Notes: generated by a model not told the origin, from the sequence alone. A stretch of DNA of 64,000 nt from Streptomyces rhizosphaerihabitans (GCF_025399795.1 NZ_JAODTZ010000030.1:59791-123790), one strand, 5' to 3'; shown: positions 34,848 to 44,500, counted from the stretch's first letter. Numbers and translations are program-made.

Positions 34848-36154
34848 GCAGGCTCAGGCGGGTGACCTCGCTGCTCCCGGACTCGCCCGGAGGACGGCTC
34901 TTCGTCGGGCTGACGTTCGTCGACTCCCTTGGTACGGGGCTGTACCTCGCCGGTGCCGTCGTCTACTTCGTCCACGGGATCGGGCTCACCAACGGCCAGA
35001 TCGGAACCGCCCTCAGCCTCGCCGGAATCGTCGGGTTCGTCACCGCCGTGCCCATGGGCATCGCGGCGGACCGGTTCGGTGCGAAGCGCTTGCTCGTGCT
35101 CGTGCAGTTCTGGCGGGCCGGCTGGTTCACCGCGCTGGCCCTGTGCACAGGGCCGTACTCCTTCGGGCTTGTGGCCTGCGGCCTGGCCGTGGCGGAGAGC
35201 GCCACTCCGGCGCTGTCACAGGCCGTGATCGCCGACGCCGTCGGCGACGCTCAGCGCAACCGGACGATGGCGCTCGTCCGGTCCGTGCGGAACATCGGTT
35301 TCTCGGTGGGCGCCCTGCTCGCCGCCCCGCTGGTCAGCACCGATCGGAGCTGGACGGCACTGGTCGTCGTGCTCGGCAACGCTCTGTCGTTCGCCGTGGT
35401 CGGTGCCCTGCTGACCCGGCTGCGCACGCCCCGGACCACCCGCGCGCACAGCACCGGCCTGCTCGCGCAGATCAAGGGTTTTCGCAGCCCCCGCTACCTG
35501 GTTCTAGCCGCCCTCACCAGTGTGCTGTCCCTGCACATGACACTGCTGCCAGTCGTCATCCCGCTGTGGATCATCCAGGGCACCGACGCGTCCGCCTGGA
35601 CCATCTCCGCCCTGCTGGTGGTCAACACCGGCATGGCCGTCTTCCTGCAGATCCCGCTTTCCAAGCGGGCCGAGGACGTTCCCGGCAGCACGGTTCTGCT
35701 GCGCTGGTCGGGCCCCGCTCTCGCCGCCTGCTGCGCCGCCATGATCGCGGCCTCTCTCGCCTCCGGCTGGGCAGCCGTCGGACTTCTCGCCGTCGGCATG
35801 GTCTGCATGACCCTGGCCGAGATCTGGCAGTCCGCGGCCGGCTGGACGCTCTCGTACGCTTTCGCCCCCGCACGCCACCGGGTCCAGTACCTGGCCGTGT
35901 TCAGCCTCAGCGGACTGGTCGCCCAGGAGATCGCCGGACCGGGTGTACTGGGCGGCCTCATGATCGACGCCGGCCGAATCGGCTGGGCCGTCCTCGCCGC
36001 CGTGTTCCTCCTGTCCGTGCCGCTCGTGGGCCCCGTCGTCGGCGCACTCGCCCGGCAAGGACCGGACCCCGGCGAACCGCCGGGCACGGAGGAGCCGGCC
36101 GGGGCCCAGGGCAACCGTGATCGCATCCCCTCTCACACACAGGAGTCTCCGTGA
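34844..36154 (+). CDS. major facilitator superfamily transporter
   Basis: The 436-residue protein has about 12 transmembrane segments. The MFS loop 2-3 signature reads VPMGIAADRFGAKRLLVL, and the middle cytoplasmic loop is RLRTPRTTRAHS. The C-terminal tail is hydrophilic. Start and stop overlap the neighbouring genes (ATGA and GTGA). Directly after three peptide ligases it is the probable exporter of their product. Confidence 0.88.
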   Translation: MSRLRRVTSLLPDSPGGRLFVGLTFVDSLGTGLYLAGAVVYFVHGIGLTNGQIGTALSLAGIVGFVTAVPMGIAADRFGAKRLLVLVQFWRAGWFTALALCTGPYSFGLVACGLAVAESATPALSQAVIADAVGDAQRNRTMALVRSVRNIGFSVGALLAAPLVSTDRSWTALVVVLGNALSFAVVGALLTRLRTPRTTRAHSTGLLAQIKGFRSPRYLVLAALTSVLSLHMTLLPVVIPLWIIQGTDASAWTISALLVVNTGMAVFLQIPLSKRAEDVPGSTVLLRWSGPALAACCAAMIAASLASGWAAVGLLAVGMVCMTLAEIWQSAAGWTLSYAFAPARHRVQYLAVFSLSGLVAQEIAGPGVLGGLMIDAGRIGWAVLAAVFLLSVPLVGPVVGALARQGPDPGEPPGTEEPAGAQGNRDRIPSHTQESP

Positions 36155-38655
36155 TTCTGACGGGCAACGAGATCGAGCGTGAGTGGGCCAATGGGCGCAT
36201 CACCATTGAGCCGTTCACACCGGAACAGGTCAATCCGAACAGCTACAACTTCCGCCTCGGCCGCACCCTGCGGGTGTACCGGGACATGCCGCTCGACGCG
36301 AAGCGCACCAACGAGTTCGAAGAGATCGAGCTGCCTGACGAGGGCTACGTCCTGGAACCGGGTCGGCTCTATCTCGCCCACACCATCGAGGTGCTGGGCA
36401 GCAAGCTGTACGCGCCGACCTTCGCGGCACGCTCCTCGGTGGCCCGGCTCGGTATCTTCATCAACCTCTCGGCGAGCCTCGGCGACATCGGCTTCACCGG
36501 CCAGTGGACGCTGCAGCTCTACACCCTGAACCGGGTCCGGGTGTACCCGGGCATCAACATCGGCCAGATGATGTGGTGGCGCCCGCAGGGCGAGATCCTG
36601 CTGTACGACGGCAAGTACCAGGGATCCGTCGGGCCTCGGTCCAGCGACATCCACATCGACATCGACAAGCAGTTCGCGCGTCAGCGGTTCCCCGGCCTTG
36701 GTGCCAGTGTCGATGTGTCCGAAGTGGGGCCGAAATTCGCCCAGTTGGCCGCACACAGCCGCGACCACCGGGTGCCGACGGGGTTCTGCGTCCCTGCGGG
36801 AGAGTTCGCCGACGCGCTGACGGAAGAGCAGAGCGCGGGCCTGGCGGAGGCCTTCGCCGACCTGCGGGCCACCGTCGGGGCCTTCTACACCGACTCCGTC
36901 GAGCACATCGCCAAGATCGGCGCGCAGGTCCGGCTGCCCGAACAGGCCAGGACCCTGCTCATCGCCCGGCTGCGGGATGTCTTCAAGGACGCGGACGGCA
37001 CCGAACTGGCCGTGCGCTCCTCGGGAATCGAGGAGGACACCGAGGCGTCCAGCCTGGCCGGGGTCCACCACACCGTCCTCGGGGTGACCGGGGCCGACGA
37101 GGTCGTCGCCGCCGTCGAACGCTGCTGGGCGTCGTACTACGAGCCGGCCGCGGTCGCGGCCCGGGTCCGCACCGGCAACTACGACCCGGTGCCGCGGCTC
37201 GCGGTGATCGTGCAGGCCCTGGTGCGGCCCGCGGTCGCGGGCGTGGCCTTCACCGGCCTGGACGGGGACGCCGACGAACGGGTCACCGTGGAGTACGTGG
37301 AGGGCCTGGCCGACGGACTGGTCGCCGGCGTCGCCGTGCCGGAGCGGGTCACCTCCGCCCGGCCGGTGCCGGCCGACCACCCTCACCACGCGGTCCTCGA
37401 CGAGGTGATACGGCTCGCCCGGGCGCTGAAGCAGCGGCACGGGCACGACGTAGACGTCGAGTGGGCCGCTGACGACGAGGGTGTCCACCTCGTCCAGATC
37501 CGCCCGCTGACGGCATCGCGTCAGTCCGCGCACGCCGACCCCGAGCCCCGGGTCGAGGCGCACAGCCTCTACTTCGACGAGCTGCCCGCCGGTTTCCACC
37601 TCGGTGAGGTCGCCGCCGTCTACGGCTCGTACGTCGCCAAGCGCGGTCCCGCGTACCGGCTGGCCCAGGAGAGAGACATCACGGTCGGCGCCGGCTGGGT
37701 CCTTCAGTACAACGGGCGTGGTCTGCACGACGAGGAGGCCACGGCCCGCCTGGCCGCCACGCTCGCCGGTGGCGGGTCCGAGGAGTGCGTCCTGGACTTC
37801 GGTGACACACTGCGGCAGATCGTGGTGCCCAAGGAGGAGGTCGTCGCCTGCCTGGTGCAGGCCACCGGTGCCGCCCCGGACGCCACGGCGCTGCACGCGA
37901 TCGTGGTCCGCGACTTCCACCGCGGGCGGCTCGGGGTGATCTCCCGCCTGGCCGGCGAGGGTCTGGTCGTCGAGTTCACCGCCGACGGGCTTATGGCCCT
38001 CAACCGCGGTACCGCCGGTGGCGAGACAGTCCTGGTGCGCCACCTCGGCCAGGACCTGACGGAGCCGGGCAACGTGTCCGCACCGCCCGGCGGGGAGGCA
38101 CTCCTGCCGCACCTCGCCGGCATCGCCCGATTCACGACGGCGATGCACGAGGCACACGGCCCGCTCACGCTGGAGTGGGTCCTCGCAGGCGAGGAGCTGT
38201 ACTTCGTCGACTACTCGCTGCTCGGTTCGCACGACGCGGTCACCGTGTCCGGCGAGGGCGTGCTCATCTCGCCCGGCACCGCCCGCGGCCCCCTGCTGCG
38301 CCTGGACGACGAGGACGAGCTGCTGACCCGGCTGTCGATCGGACCCGCCGTCAGCATCGACAAGGCCCAGGACGTCGGGGAGCACGAGGGCATGGCCCGG
38401 ATCCTCGACCGCGTCGCGGCCTGCGACGGCAAGCCGGTCGTGTACGCCACCCGCCCGTATGCCGTGCTCTCCATCCTCATCGGTCAGGTCGCGGGCTTCG
38501 TCTTCGAACAGGGCTCGACCCTCGGCCACCTGGCGATCCTGCTCCGCGAGGCCGGTGTGCCCGCCGTGGCAGCAGGCGGCGCGGTCGACGGAACAGAGGC
38601 AGTCATCAGCGACGGCACGGTCACCACGGCCGGCCGGAAGGAGGATCAGCCGTGA
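36151..38655 (+). CDS. fusion of a dCTP-deaminase-like domain with a PEP-synthase/PPDK-like phosphotransferase
   Basis: The 834-residue protein starts with about 175 residues of the dCTP deaminase/dUTPase fold: VNPNSYNFRLGRT, FAARSSVARLG and NIGQMMWW. The catalytic Glu of dCTP deaminase falls in TLQ, where residue 122 is Gln. Next comes a PEP/pyruvate-binding ATP-grasp region with VPTGFCVPAGEF, LAVRSSGIEEDTEASSLAGV and VDVEWAADDEGVHLVQIRPLTA. A second, poorly recognised segment follows, then a swivelling phosphohistidine domain with GSTLGHLAILLREAGVPAV (His793). I infer ATP-driven phosphotransfer, as in PPDK or rifampin phosphotransferase, possibly onto a nucleotide or nucleoside recognised by the N-terminal domain. 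GTG start with AGGAG upstream, overlapping the MFS stop codon. Confidence 0.78.
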   Translation: MILTGNEIEREWANGRITIEPFTPEQVNPNSYNFRLGRTLRVYRDMPLDAKRTNEFEEIELPDEGYVLEPGRLYLAHTIEVLGSKLYAPTFAARSSVARLGIFINLSASLGDIGFTGQWTLQLYTLNRVRVYPGINIGQMMWWRPQGEILLYDGKYQGSVGPRSSDIHIDIDKQFARQRFPGLGASVDVSEVGPKFAQLAAHSRDHRVPTGFCVPAGEFADALTEEQSAGLAEAFADLRATVGAFYTDSVEHIAKIGAQVRLPEQARTLLIARLRDVFKDADGTELAVRSSGIEEDTEASSLAGVHHTVLGVTGADEVVAAVERCWASYYEPAAVAARVRTGNYDPVPRLAVIVQALVRPAVAGVAFTGLDGDADERVTVEYVEGLADGLVAGVAVPERVTSARPVPADHPHHAVLDEVIRLARALKQRHGHDVDVEWAADDEGVHLVQIRPLTASRQSAHADPEPRVEAHSLYFDELPAGFHLGEVAAVYGSYVAKRGPAYRLAQERDITVGAGWVLQYNGRGLHDEEATARLAATLAGGGSEECVLDFGDTLRQIVVPKEEVVACLVQATGAAPDATALHAIVVRDFHRGRLGVISRLAGEGLVVEFTADGLMALNRGTAGGETVLVRHLGQDLTEPGNVSAPPGGEALLPHLAGIARFTTAMHEAHGPLTLEWVLAGEELYFVDYSLLGSHDAVTVSGEGVLISPGTARGPLLRLDDEDELLTRLSIGPAVSIDKAQDVGEHEGMARILDRVAACDGKPVVYATRPYAVLSILIGQVAGFVFEQGSTLGHLAILLREAGVPAVAAGGAVDGTEAVISDGTVTTAGRKEDQP

Positions 38656-39890
38656 CCGGCACCCGGCTTACGGACCCGAAGGCTTGGCTGGTACTGGGCG
38701 GCCTGCATCTGCTGAACGGCACCGCGCCGTTGCGGGACTCCGACCCGGTGGTACTGGTGCCGCTGGCCCAGCCGGTGGAGACGGCCATGCCCAGCAACAC
38801 GATCGTAGTCGCCTGGAACGACCTGGAGGGCGTCGAACTCCGCGCGCGCACGGTCGACGGGTCCCGGCGGCACAGCGTGCTCGCGGACGGCGCGATGCTC
38901 TTCCCGGACATGCTGCCCGGCACCGCGCTGAGGGCCGCGGTCACCGCGGTGACGGATCTGCCGCCCGGCGAGCAGGGCCCGTTGGTGCCGCTGTTCTACG
39001 TCAGCGGCGACTCCGCCGGCCTGCACGTCCACAGCCAGGTGCGGTTTCTCGCCGAGGACGCCTGCTTCATCCGCATCACCCCCGAACCGGTCGCCGTCGG
39101 CGACGATCCCGAGGACCTGACGTGGCTCGCCGGAGCGGTCAACACGCACGCGGAGCAGTTCCTCTTCCTCAACAACCATCAGCGGTACTACCGCAAGTGC
39201 TTCGGCGGCAACGAGCTGGAGTACAAGTACACGCTGACTGGTCCGGTCGACTCCTGGGGTCTCACGCTGGAGCTGTACCGCCGGGTCCGCGGCGGCGAAC
39301 TGCCCGGCCATGTCATGGAGTACCGGGACGAGTTCCAGGCGTGGGACTACCTCAACCACCTCTTCGAAGTGACCGGGCCCGAAGCCGAGCGCGGCTATGT
39401 GTCGTTCATCCCGACGACGGACGGCAAGCACCTCGTCAAGCGCAAGTGGTACGCGGAAGACACCTTCAACCGCCGCGAGACGCACACCTACGGGGTACGG
39501 GTCGAGGACGACGGCGGGTTCGAGCGGTACATCCAGGAGGAGCTGAAGGTCCAGGCCGTGCGGATGCCGTCATTCCGGCGGGTGCGCTACGACATCAACT
39601 TCGAGTCGGTGCGCACCGGTCACGTCTACGGCATCTTCTTCGACCACTGCAGCCTGGTCGACGACCGGGACGTCGTACTCAACCAGTGCGAGCTGGAGTA
39701 CCTGCGCAGCCGCACCGCCGTCGAACCCGACGAGGCCGCGGCGCTGGCCGAGATGGACGAGATCGCCTCCTGGCTGGAGGGCTTCCTGCGGGAGCACGGA
39801 CTGGACAGCACCCGGGGCTTCTACTCGAAGCGGACCTTCCTGAAGGACGTAGTGGCGGCTCGTCCCTCCCTGTCGGGCGTGGTGGGCTGA
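38652..39890 (+). CDS. CYTH-like (triphosphate tunnel) protein, tentative
   Basis: The 412-residue protein has no obvious membrane or signal segment. From residue 188 it reads ELEYKYTLTG, an ExExK motif as in CYTH/triphosphate-tunnel enzymes. Later come alternating basic strands (LVKRKWYAEDTFNRRETH, FRRVRYDINF) and an acidic ending (LNQCELEYLRSR) as expected for the remaining tunnel strands. CYTH proteins bind triphosphates and include adenylate cyclases, thiamine triphosphatases and polyphosphatases. The N-terminal 170 residues are unrecognised. GTGA overlap with the upstream gene. Confidence 0.5.
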   Translation: MTGTRLTDPKAWLVLGGLHLLNGTAPLRDSDPVVLVPLAQPVETAMPSNTIVVAWNDLEGVELRARTVDGSRRHSVLADGAMLFPDMLPGTALRAAVTAVTDLPPGEQGPLVPLFYVSGDSAGLHVHSQVRFLAEDACFIRITPEPVAVGDDPEDLTWLAGAVNTHAEQFLFLNNHQRYYRKCFGGNELEYKYTLTGPVDSWGLTLELYRRVRGGELPGHVMEYRDEFQAWDYLNHLFEVTGPEAERGYVSFIPTTDGKHLVKRKWYAEDTFNRRETHTYGVRVEDDGGFERYIQEELKVQAVRMPSFRRVRYDINFESVRTGHVYGIFFDHCSLVDDRDVVLNQCELEYLRSRTAVEPDEAAALAEMDEIASWLEGFLREHGLDSTRGFYSKRTFLKDVVAARPSLSGVVG

Positions 39891-39891
39891 C

Positions 39892-40674
39892 ATGGCGGTC
39901 ACCTCTCCCCGGTCCGTGCTGCTCGACCTCGATGGGACCCTGCACGCCAAGGGCGCACGCATCCCCGGCTCGGCGGAGGCCGTGGCCGAGCTGCGGGAAC
40001 TGGGCTTCGCCCTGCGGTTCCTCACCAACACCGACTCCCGGCCGGCCGAGGACATCCTCGCCGCGCTCGCGGACCGCGGCCTGGACGTACGCGAGGAGGA
40101 GCTGTTCACGCCGGTGCTCGCAGCGCGGGCGTATCTCACCGGCACCCCGGACGCCCGGGTGTACCCGCTGGTGTCGCGTGCGCTGCGGGCGGGGTTCGGC
40201 ACGCCGGACGGAGGCCCGTACACACACGTCCTGGTCGGCGACTGCCGGGACACGCTGGACTACCCGGCGCTCGACGGCGCGTTTCGGGCGCTCCGCACGG
40301 GCGCGGAGCTCGTGGCGTTGCAGCGCGGCCGCTACTTCAAGAGCGCCGACGGCGACCACATCGACACCGGTGGGGTGGTGGCCGCCCTCGAGTACGCGGC
40401 GGGGGTCTCCGCACGGGTGCTCGGCAAGCCGTCGGCCGACTTCTTCGCCCTGGCGGCGGCGTCGCTGAGCACTGATCCGGACGGCTGCGTCGTGGTCGGC
40501 GACGATGCGACGACGGACATCGCGGGCGGGCGGGCCGCCGGACTGCGGACCGTGCAGGTCCGTACCGGGAAGTACGCCGATCAGCTCGCGGAGGGCAGCC
40601 ACCGTGAGGCCGACCACGTAGTCGACTCCGTCGCCGATGTGCCCGCGCTGTTGAGGGAGTTGACGGCAGCATGA
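39892..40674 (+). CDS. HAD-superfamily phosphatase (NagD/LHPP type)
   Basis: The 260-residue protein has HAD motif I VLLDLDGTLHAKG, motif II RFLTNTDSRP, the type IIA cap region, motif III Lys in VLGKPSADFF and motif IV VVVGDDATTDIAGGRAAGL. It starts one base after the preceding stop codon and overlaps the next gene. NagD-type enzymes remove phosphate from nucleotides and sugar phosphates, which suits the nucleotide theme of this operon. Confidence 0.88.
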   Translation: MAVTSPRSVLLDLDGTLHAKGARIPGSAEAVAELRELGFALRFLTNTDSRPAEDILAALADRGLDVREEELFTPVLAARAYLTGTPDARVYPLVSRALRAGFGTPDGGPYTHVLVGDCRDTLDYPALDGAFRALRTGAELVALQRGRYFKSADGDHIDTGGVVAALEYAAGVSARVLGKPSADFFALAAASLSTDPDGCVVVGDDATTDIAGGRAAGLRTVQVRTGKYADQLAEGSHREADHVVDSVADVPALLRELTAA

Positions 40675-43460
40675 CCGTGTACTGGGTGGTGTGGGACGCG
40701 GCGGCGCATTGGGTGGTGGACCGGCTGGACCGGGAGGGTGCGCTACCCGCCGTCGGTCGGCTCCGTCGCCTCGGGACGTTCGCCGCGGCCCGGCCGGCCC
40801 GGCCCAACTGCCAGACCCCGCCGTCACTGGCCACTCTGTTCACCGGCAGCTGGCCGAGGGAGCACGGCGTGACCGGATTCACCGTGCCCGGCGGGGGAAG
40901 TGACGATCCGTGGAGTCATGTCAGCGGCTTCTCACCGCAGTTCCCCGCGGTGCGGCCGGTGTGGGACGCGCTCGCCGATCGTGGTCTGCGCGGCGCGTTC
41001 GTCCACACACCCTGGGTGTTCGGCGCGTCCGACACCACCGCCCCGTACGTTGACGCGGCCGTCGAGGCGTACAGCCGCCGGGTGGTCCGCCACGATGTGT
41101 TCGCGGTGCGGCCCGGCGGCGGGCGCACCCGCCCGTGGCAGCTGGGACCGTACGTGCTCCAGGTCTCCGATCCCGAGCCGGGCGGTCCGGTGACAGTGCG
41201 CACCGCGGACGGCGCCGGCGTCACCCTCGTACCGGGCGGTGGCTGGCATCCCCTGCGCCTCGCCGCGGCAGAGGATGCCCCGGGCACCTGGCTGGCGTAC
41301 GTGCGGGGCGCGGAGGGGCCGCTCGTGGTCCACACCGGTGTCTGGCGGCCGCGGTTCGCGGGCGGCGACGATGCGGTGGTGGACGCGCTGAGGTCCGCCT
41401 CCGCGTATCCGTTCGCCGGCGAGGGCGTGGGCCCGCTGTACCGGTCCGGGGCCTTCGGGCCGCGTCTCGCCGAGGGCGGCGACGGCAGCGCGGAGGACGT
41501 GTTCCTCTCGTCCGTGGAGTGCGTGGCACGCTCCTTCGGCGCGGCCGTCGACGCGGTGCTCGCCGCGCACACGGCCGATCTGGTCGTCGTCTACCTGCCG
41601 ATGACCGACGACGTAGGCCATGAACTGCTCGGCTGGTGCGACCCCCAGAGCGCGGCCCATCGGCCGGATATCGCCGACACCGCGTGGGAGAGGATCACCC
41701 GCTGCTACCGGTGGGCGGACGCCGTCCTGGACCGGGTCCTGGACCGGGCCGGGCCGGGCGACACCGTGCTGCTCGGCGCGGACCACGGGATGGTCGGCAG
41801 CACTCATCTGGTGCACCTCAACGAGCAGCTGATCCGGGCGGGCCTGGCGGCCCGCGGCCCGGACGGGGCGGTCGAGCCGGAGCGCTCGGCGGTCTACTAC
41901 CACCCGGCGAACAACGGCTCCCTGTGGGCCGGCCCGGCAGCGTCCGCGGAACCCGGCGCGGAGCTGGAACGGGCCATGCGGGTACTGGAGGACATCACCG
42001 ACCCCGGTACCGGCACCCGGGTCGTGGCCCGCTTCCTGGACGAGGACGGCGGTCCGCTCGCCCCCGAGGCCGCCGACGGCATCGGGCCCGTGTACGTGGC
42101 GCTGGCGGACGACTACCAGCCTACGGCGGCCTCCGGTGCCGACGGGCCGGTGGTCCGCCGGACCCCCAAGCCCGGTGCCCATGTCGTCAACACCGGCAGC
42201 AGTCGGCTGCATGCCGTCTTCGCGGCGGTGGCACCGGGCATCGCGCCGGGCTCCGGTCCCCCGGTCGTCGACAACACCCTGCCCTCCCGGCTTGTCGCAC
42301 GACAGCTGGGCCTCCCCGTATCCGACCTCTCGACGAAGGACCCGGTCTTGGGCACTTGTGTGGCATCACCACTCACCGTTCCGCTGGCGGAACTCGTCTC
42401 GAAGCGCAGCGCGCACGTCTCCGGCTTCCTCGCCGACCGTGGCCTGTCGCCGCAGTGGCTCTCCGGCCTGATGAGGGAACGCGTCGGAGAGGGGCTGCTG
42501 CTCCTCACCAGCTCGCCCGTGCACGGCCTGGCCAACTCCACGAGCGACCTGGACTTCATCCGCATCCAGGAGAAGCCGATCACCGGCCCCCGGATCTCGA
42601 CCAAGATCTTCGAGGGCGGGCACCACCTGGAGGTGGTCTCGTTCTCCCGCGCCGAGCTGCAAGCGAACCTGCACCATCTCGTCGAACTGGCCGCGCGCGA
42701 ACCCGGCGGGACCATCACCGGCTTCCGCCGCTGGGACAAGGAGCGCGAGCCGCGCCGCAAGCAGACCGAGCGGATCGTCAACGGCATCACGCTGGACGGC
42801 GAAGCACCGTTCCTGGACTGGCTGCCCGCGCTCAGCACGGTCTGGTCCCGGGCGGCACTGCACTCGGCGCTGGAGCAGGTGGTGCACCTGTCCCTCGCGG
42901 AAGCCGCGGGCGAACGGCGTGGACGGGTGGGCTATGCCTTCAACACGCTGCTGCACCTCATGGACGCGCTGCTGTCCGACCACAGCGACGTCTACACGAC
43001 CCGCAAGTGGTACCTGCTGCGCTGGGCCCGGCTGGTCCGCGAGGCCGGCTGGCGCGATGCCCGCACTCAGGCCGTCGCGTCCGAGGTGGAGCGGTTGCGC
43101 AAGCAGATCGGCAGCGTGCTGCTGGACGCCGCGGACGAACGCCCGATGGCGCCTGAATACCTCGCGCTCGCGGAGGAGACCGCGGGGGCGACGGACACCG
43201 CGGCGCGGATCACGATCCGCTGTGTCCCCGTGGACGGCGCACGCACCCACGCGTTCCTGCCCGGCGCCTCGATGCTGCTGGCTGCGGGCGGCGGCCTCGT
43301 GCTGCCGGGCCAGGGCGAGCAGGCTTTGCCGCTCGCGCATCCCGTCGCCCTCGCCGACCTGGCGGGCCTGGACGCCGGCGCCGCCGCACGGCTGCTGCGC
43401 TCCCTGCGGGCGGGCGCGTACCGGCTGGAGATCGACTACGTCGAAGAGGAGACCGCATGA
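40671..43460 (+). CDS. fusion of an alkaline-phosphatase-superfamily phosphodiesterase with a nucleotidyltransferase-like domain
   Basis: The 929-residue protein has an N-terminal type I phosphodiesterase/nucleotide pyrophosphatase domain (about 1-570): WVVWDAAAHW, CQTPPSLATLFTGSWPREHGVTGF, LPMTDDVGHELLG and LGADHGM provide the metal ligands. From about residue 600 follows LLTSSPVHGLANSTSDLDFIRI, a GS...SDxD pattern like polymerase-beta-type nucleotidyltransferases, then helical sequence to the end. The fusion could couple transfer and removal of a nucleotidyl group. Overlaps its neighbours by ATGA at both ends. Confidence 0.72.
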   Translation: MTVYWVVWDAAAHWVVDRLDREGALPAVGRLRRLGTFAAARPARPNCQTPPSLATLFTGSWPREHGVTGFTVPGGGSDDPWSHVSGFSPQFPAVRPVWDALADRGLRGAFVHTPWVFGASDTTAPYVDAAVEAYSRRVVRHDVFAVRPGGGRTRPWQLGPYVLQVSDPEPGGPVTVRTADGAGVTLVPGGGWHPLRLAAAEDAPGTWLAYVRGAEGPLVVHTGVWRPRFAGGDDAVVDALRSASAYPFAGEGVGPLYRSGAFGPRLAEGGDGSAEDVFLSSVECVARSFGAAVDAVLAAHTADLVVVYLPMTDDVGHELLGWCDPQSAAHRPDIADTAWERITRCYRWADAVLDRVLDRAGPGDTVLLGADHGMVGSTHLVHLNEQLIRAGLAARGPDGAVEPERSAVYYHPANNGSLWAGPAASAEPGAELERAMRVLEDITDPGTGTRVVARFLDEDGGPLAPEAADGIGPVYVALADDYQPTAASGADGPVVRRTPKPGAHVVNTGSSRLHAVFAAVAPGIAPGSGPPVVDNTLPSRLVARQLGLPVSDLSTKDPVLGTCVASPLTVPLAELVSKRSAHVSGFLADRGLSPQWLSGLMRERVGEGLLLLTSSPVHGLANSTSDLDFIRIQEKPITGPRISTKIFEGGHHLEVVSFSRAELQANLHHLVELAAREPGGTITGFRRWDKEREPRRKQTERIVNGITLDGEAPFLDWLPALSTVWSRAALHSALEQVVHLSLAEAAGERRGRVGYAFNTLLHLMDALLSDHSDVYTTRKWYLLRWARLVREAGWRDARTQAVASEVERLRKQIGSVLLDAADERPMAPEYLALAEETAGATDTAARITIRCVPVDGARTHAFLPGASMLLAAGGGLVLPGQGEQALPLAHPVALADLAGLDAGAAARLLRSLRAGAYRLEIDYVEEETA

Positions 43461-44026
43461 GCCCCGCCGTCCGGGAATCCCTGCCCGAAGCCGCACGGGA
43501 GGTGACGGTCCTGCCGGGTGTGCGGGCCGGACATGTGCTGCCCGCCGCGCACGCCGTCGAGACCTGGGTCCAGGTGGCGTGGCTCATGCTCGCGGAGGGC
43601 CGCGCCTACGTCGAGGACCTGGAAGGAGGTGTGGAGCAGCCGCAGATGCAGCAGTCGGCCAAGCTGCGGCTGCTGGAACAGCTCGCCGACATCGACCAGC
43701 GGCTGGCCGGCCGGGTCCCGTCCGGTGACGCGCACTGTCTGGCCCTGGCCCTGGAGTACGGGCTGCACGAGCTCGTCGGCGCCTCCGGCCCGGAGCTGGT
43801 CGAGATCTTCGGTCTCGACGAGGAGTTCGGGGCCGACTCGTGCCGGGTGGACCAGATCTTCGTGCTGTGGGAGCGCCTGCTGGAGGAGTTCCCTGGCGAG
43901 CTGCCCGACCGGCTTGTCGCCCAGGGCCAGCGGGACATGCTGGTCACCCTGCGCGCCTGGGCCGGGCTGGCCCGAGGCGCCGGGTTGGACATCGGCTTTC
44001 TGACCCCGTTCATCAAGGACGCCTGA
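43457..44026 (+). CDS. unknown helical protein
   Basis: The 189-residue protein is predicted mostly helical and soluble, with no recognised motif. Acidic segments include LLEQLADIDQRLAG and FGLDEEFGADSC. The ATG overlaps the stop codon of the phosphodiesterase fusion, so it is probably made in step with it and may be a partner subunit. I do not recognise the family. Confidence 0.6.
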   Translation: MSPAVRESLPEAAREVTVLPGVRAGHVLPAAHAVETWVQVAWLMLAEGRAYVEDLEGGVEQPQMQQSAKLRLLEQLADIDQRLAGRVPSGDAHCLALALEYGLHELVGASGPELVEIFGLDEEFGADSCRVDQIFVLWERLLEEFPGELPDRLVAQGQRDMLVTLRAWAGLARGAGLDIGFLTPFIKDA

Positions 44027-44053
44027 TCCGGCGCGACAAGAAAGGCAGCTGCA

Positions 44054-44500
44054 ATGCCTGTGATCCAGGCGGACATGGACCTCGCGGGAGTGCATCCGGA
44101 CGAGGCCTGGTCCGTACTCAAGGGAGGGAAGGCGGTCGCCTCCCGCGCGGGGCACGTCCGCGCCGTGGAGCCGCTGCCGTCCGCAAGCGACGCCACCCGC
44201 AGGACCGCGTGGCGGGTGCTGCTCAATGGCAGCGAAGTCTCGTGGGTGCAGCGGGAGTTCGCCGAGCCGGGACCCCGGCTGCGATTCGAGCAGGTGACCG
44301 GTGATCTGGAGGAGCTGTCCGGCAGCTGGTCGGTGACGGAGGTGCCCGGCGGTTCCCGGGTCTCGCTCACCGTCAGCTTTCACCTCGGGGTGGACGGGCT
44401 GGCTCCGCTGCTCGACCCGATCTGGTCCCAGTCGTTCCAGGCCCATGCCGATGCCCTGCTGCGGGCACTGACCGCGACTCTACGAGAGGAACGCCCGTGA
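44054..44500 (+). CDS. SRPBCC/START-fold small protein (polyketide cyclase-like)
   Basis: The 148-residue protein shows the SRPBCC pattern: an N-terminal strand and helix (DEAWSVLKGGKAV), LRFEQVTGDLEELSGSWSVTEVPGGSRVSLTVSF as paired strands, and a long C-terminal helix QAHADALLRALTAT. Such folds bind hydrophobic ligands or act as aromatase/cyclases. Overlaps the next gene (GTGA). Role here unknown. Confidence 0.65.
   Translation: MPVIQADMDLAGVHPDEAWSVLKGGKAVASRAGHVRAVEPLPSASDATRRTAWRVLLNGSEVSWVQREFAEPGPRLRFEQVTGDLEELSGSWSVTEVPGGSRVSLTVSFHLGVDGLAPLLDPIWSQSFQAHADALLRALTATLREERP

Noticed and set aside
36133..38529. Minus-strand frame of nearly 800 codons opposite the DCD-PPDK fusion
   Set aside because: Antisense of a conserved gene with overlapping neighbours on the plus strand; no recognisable motifs.
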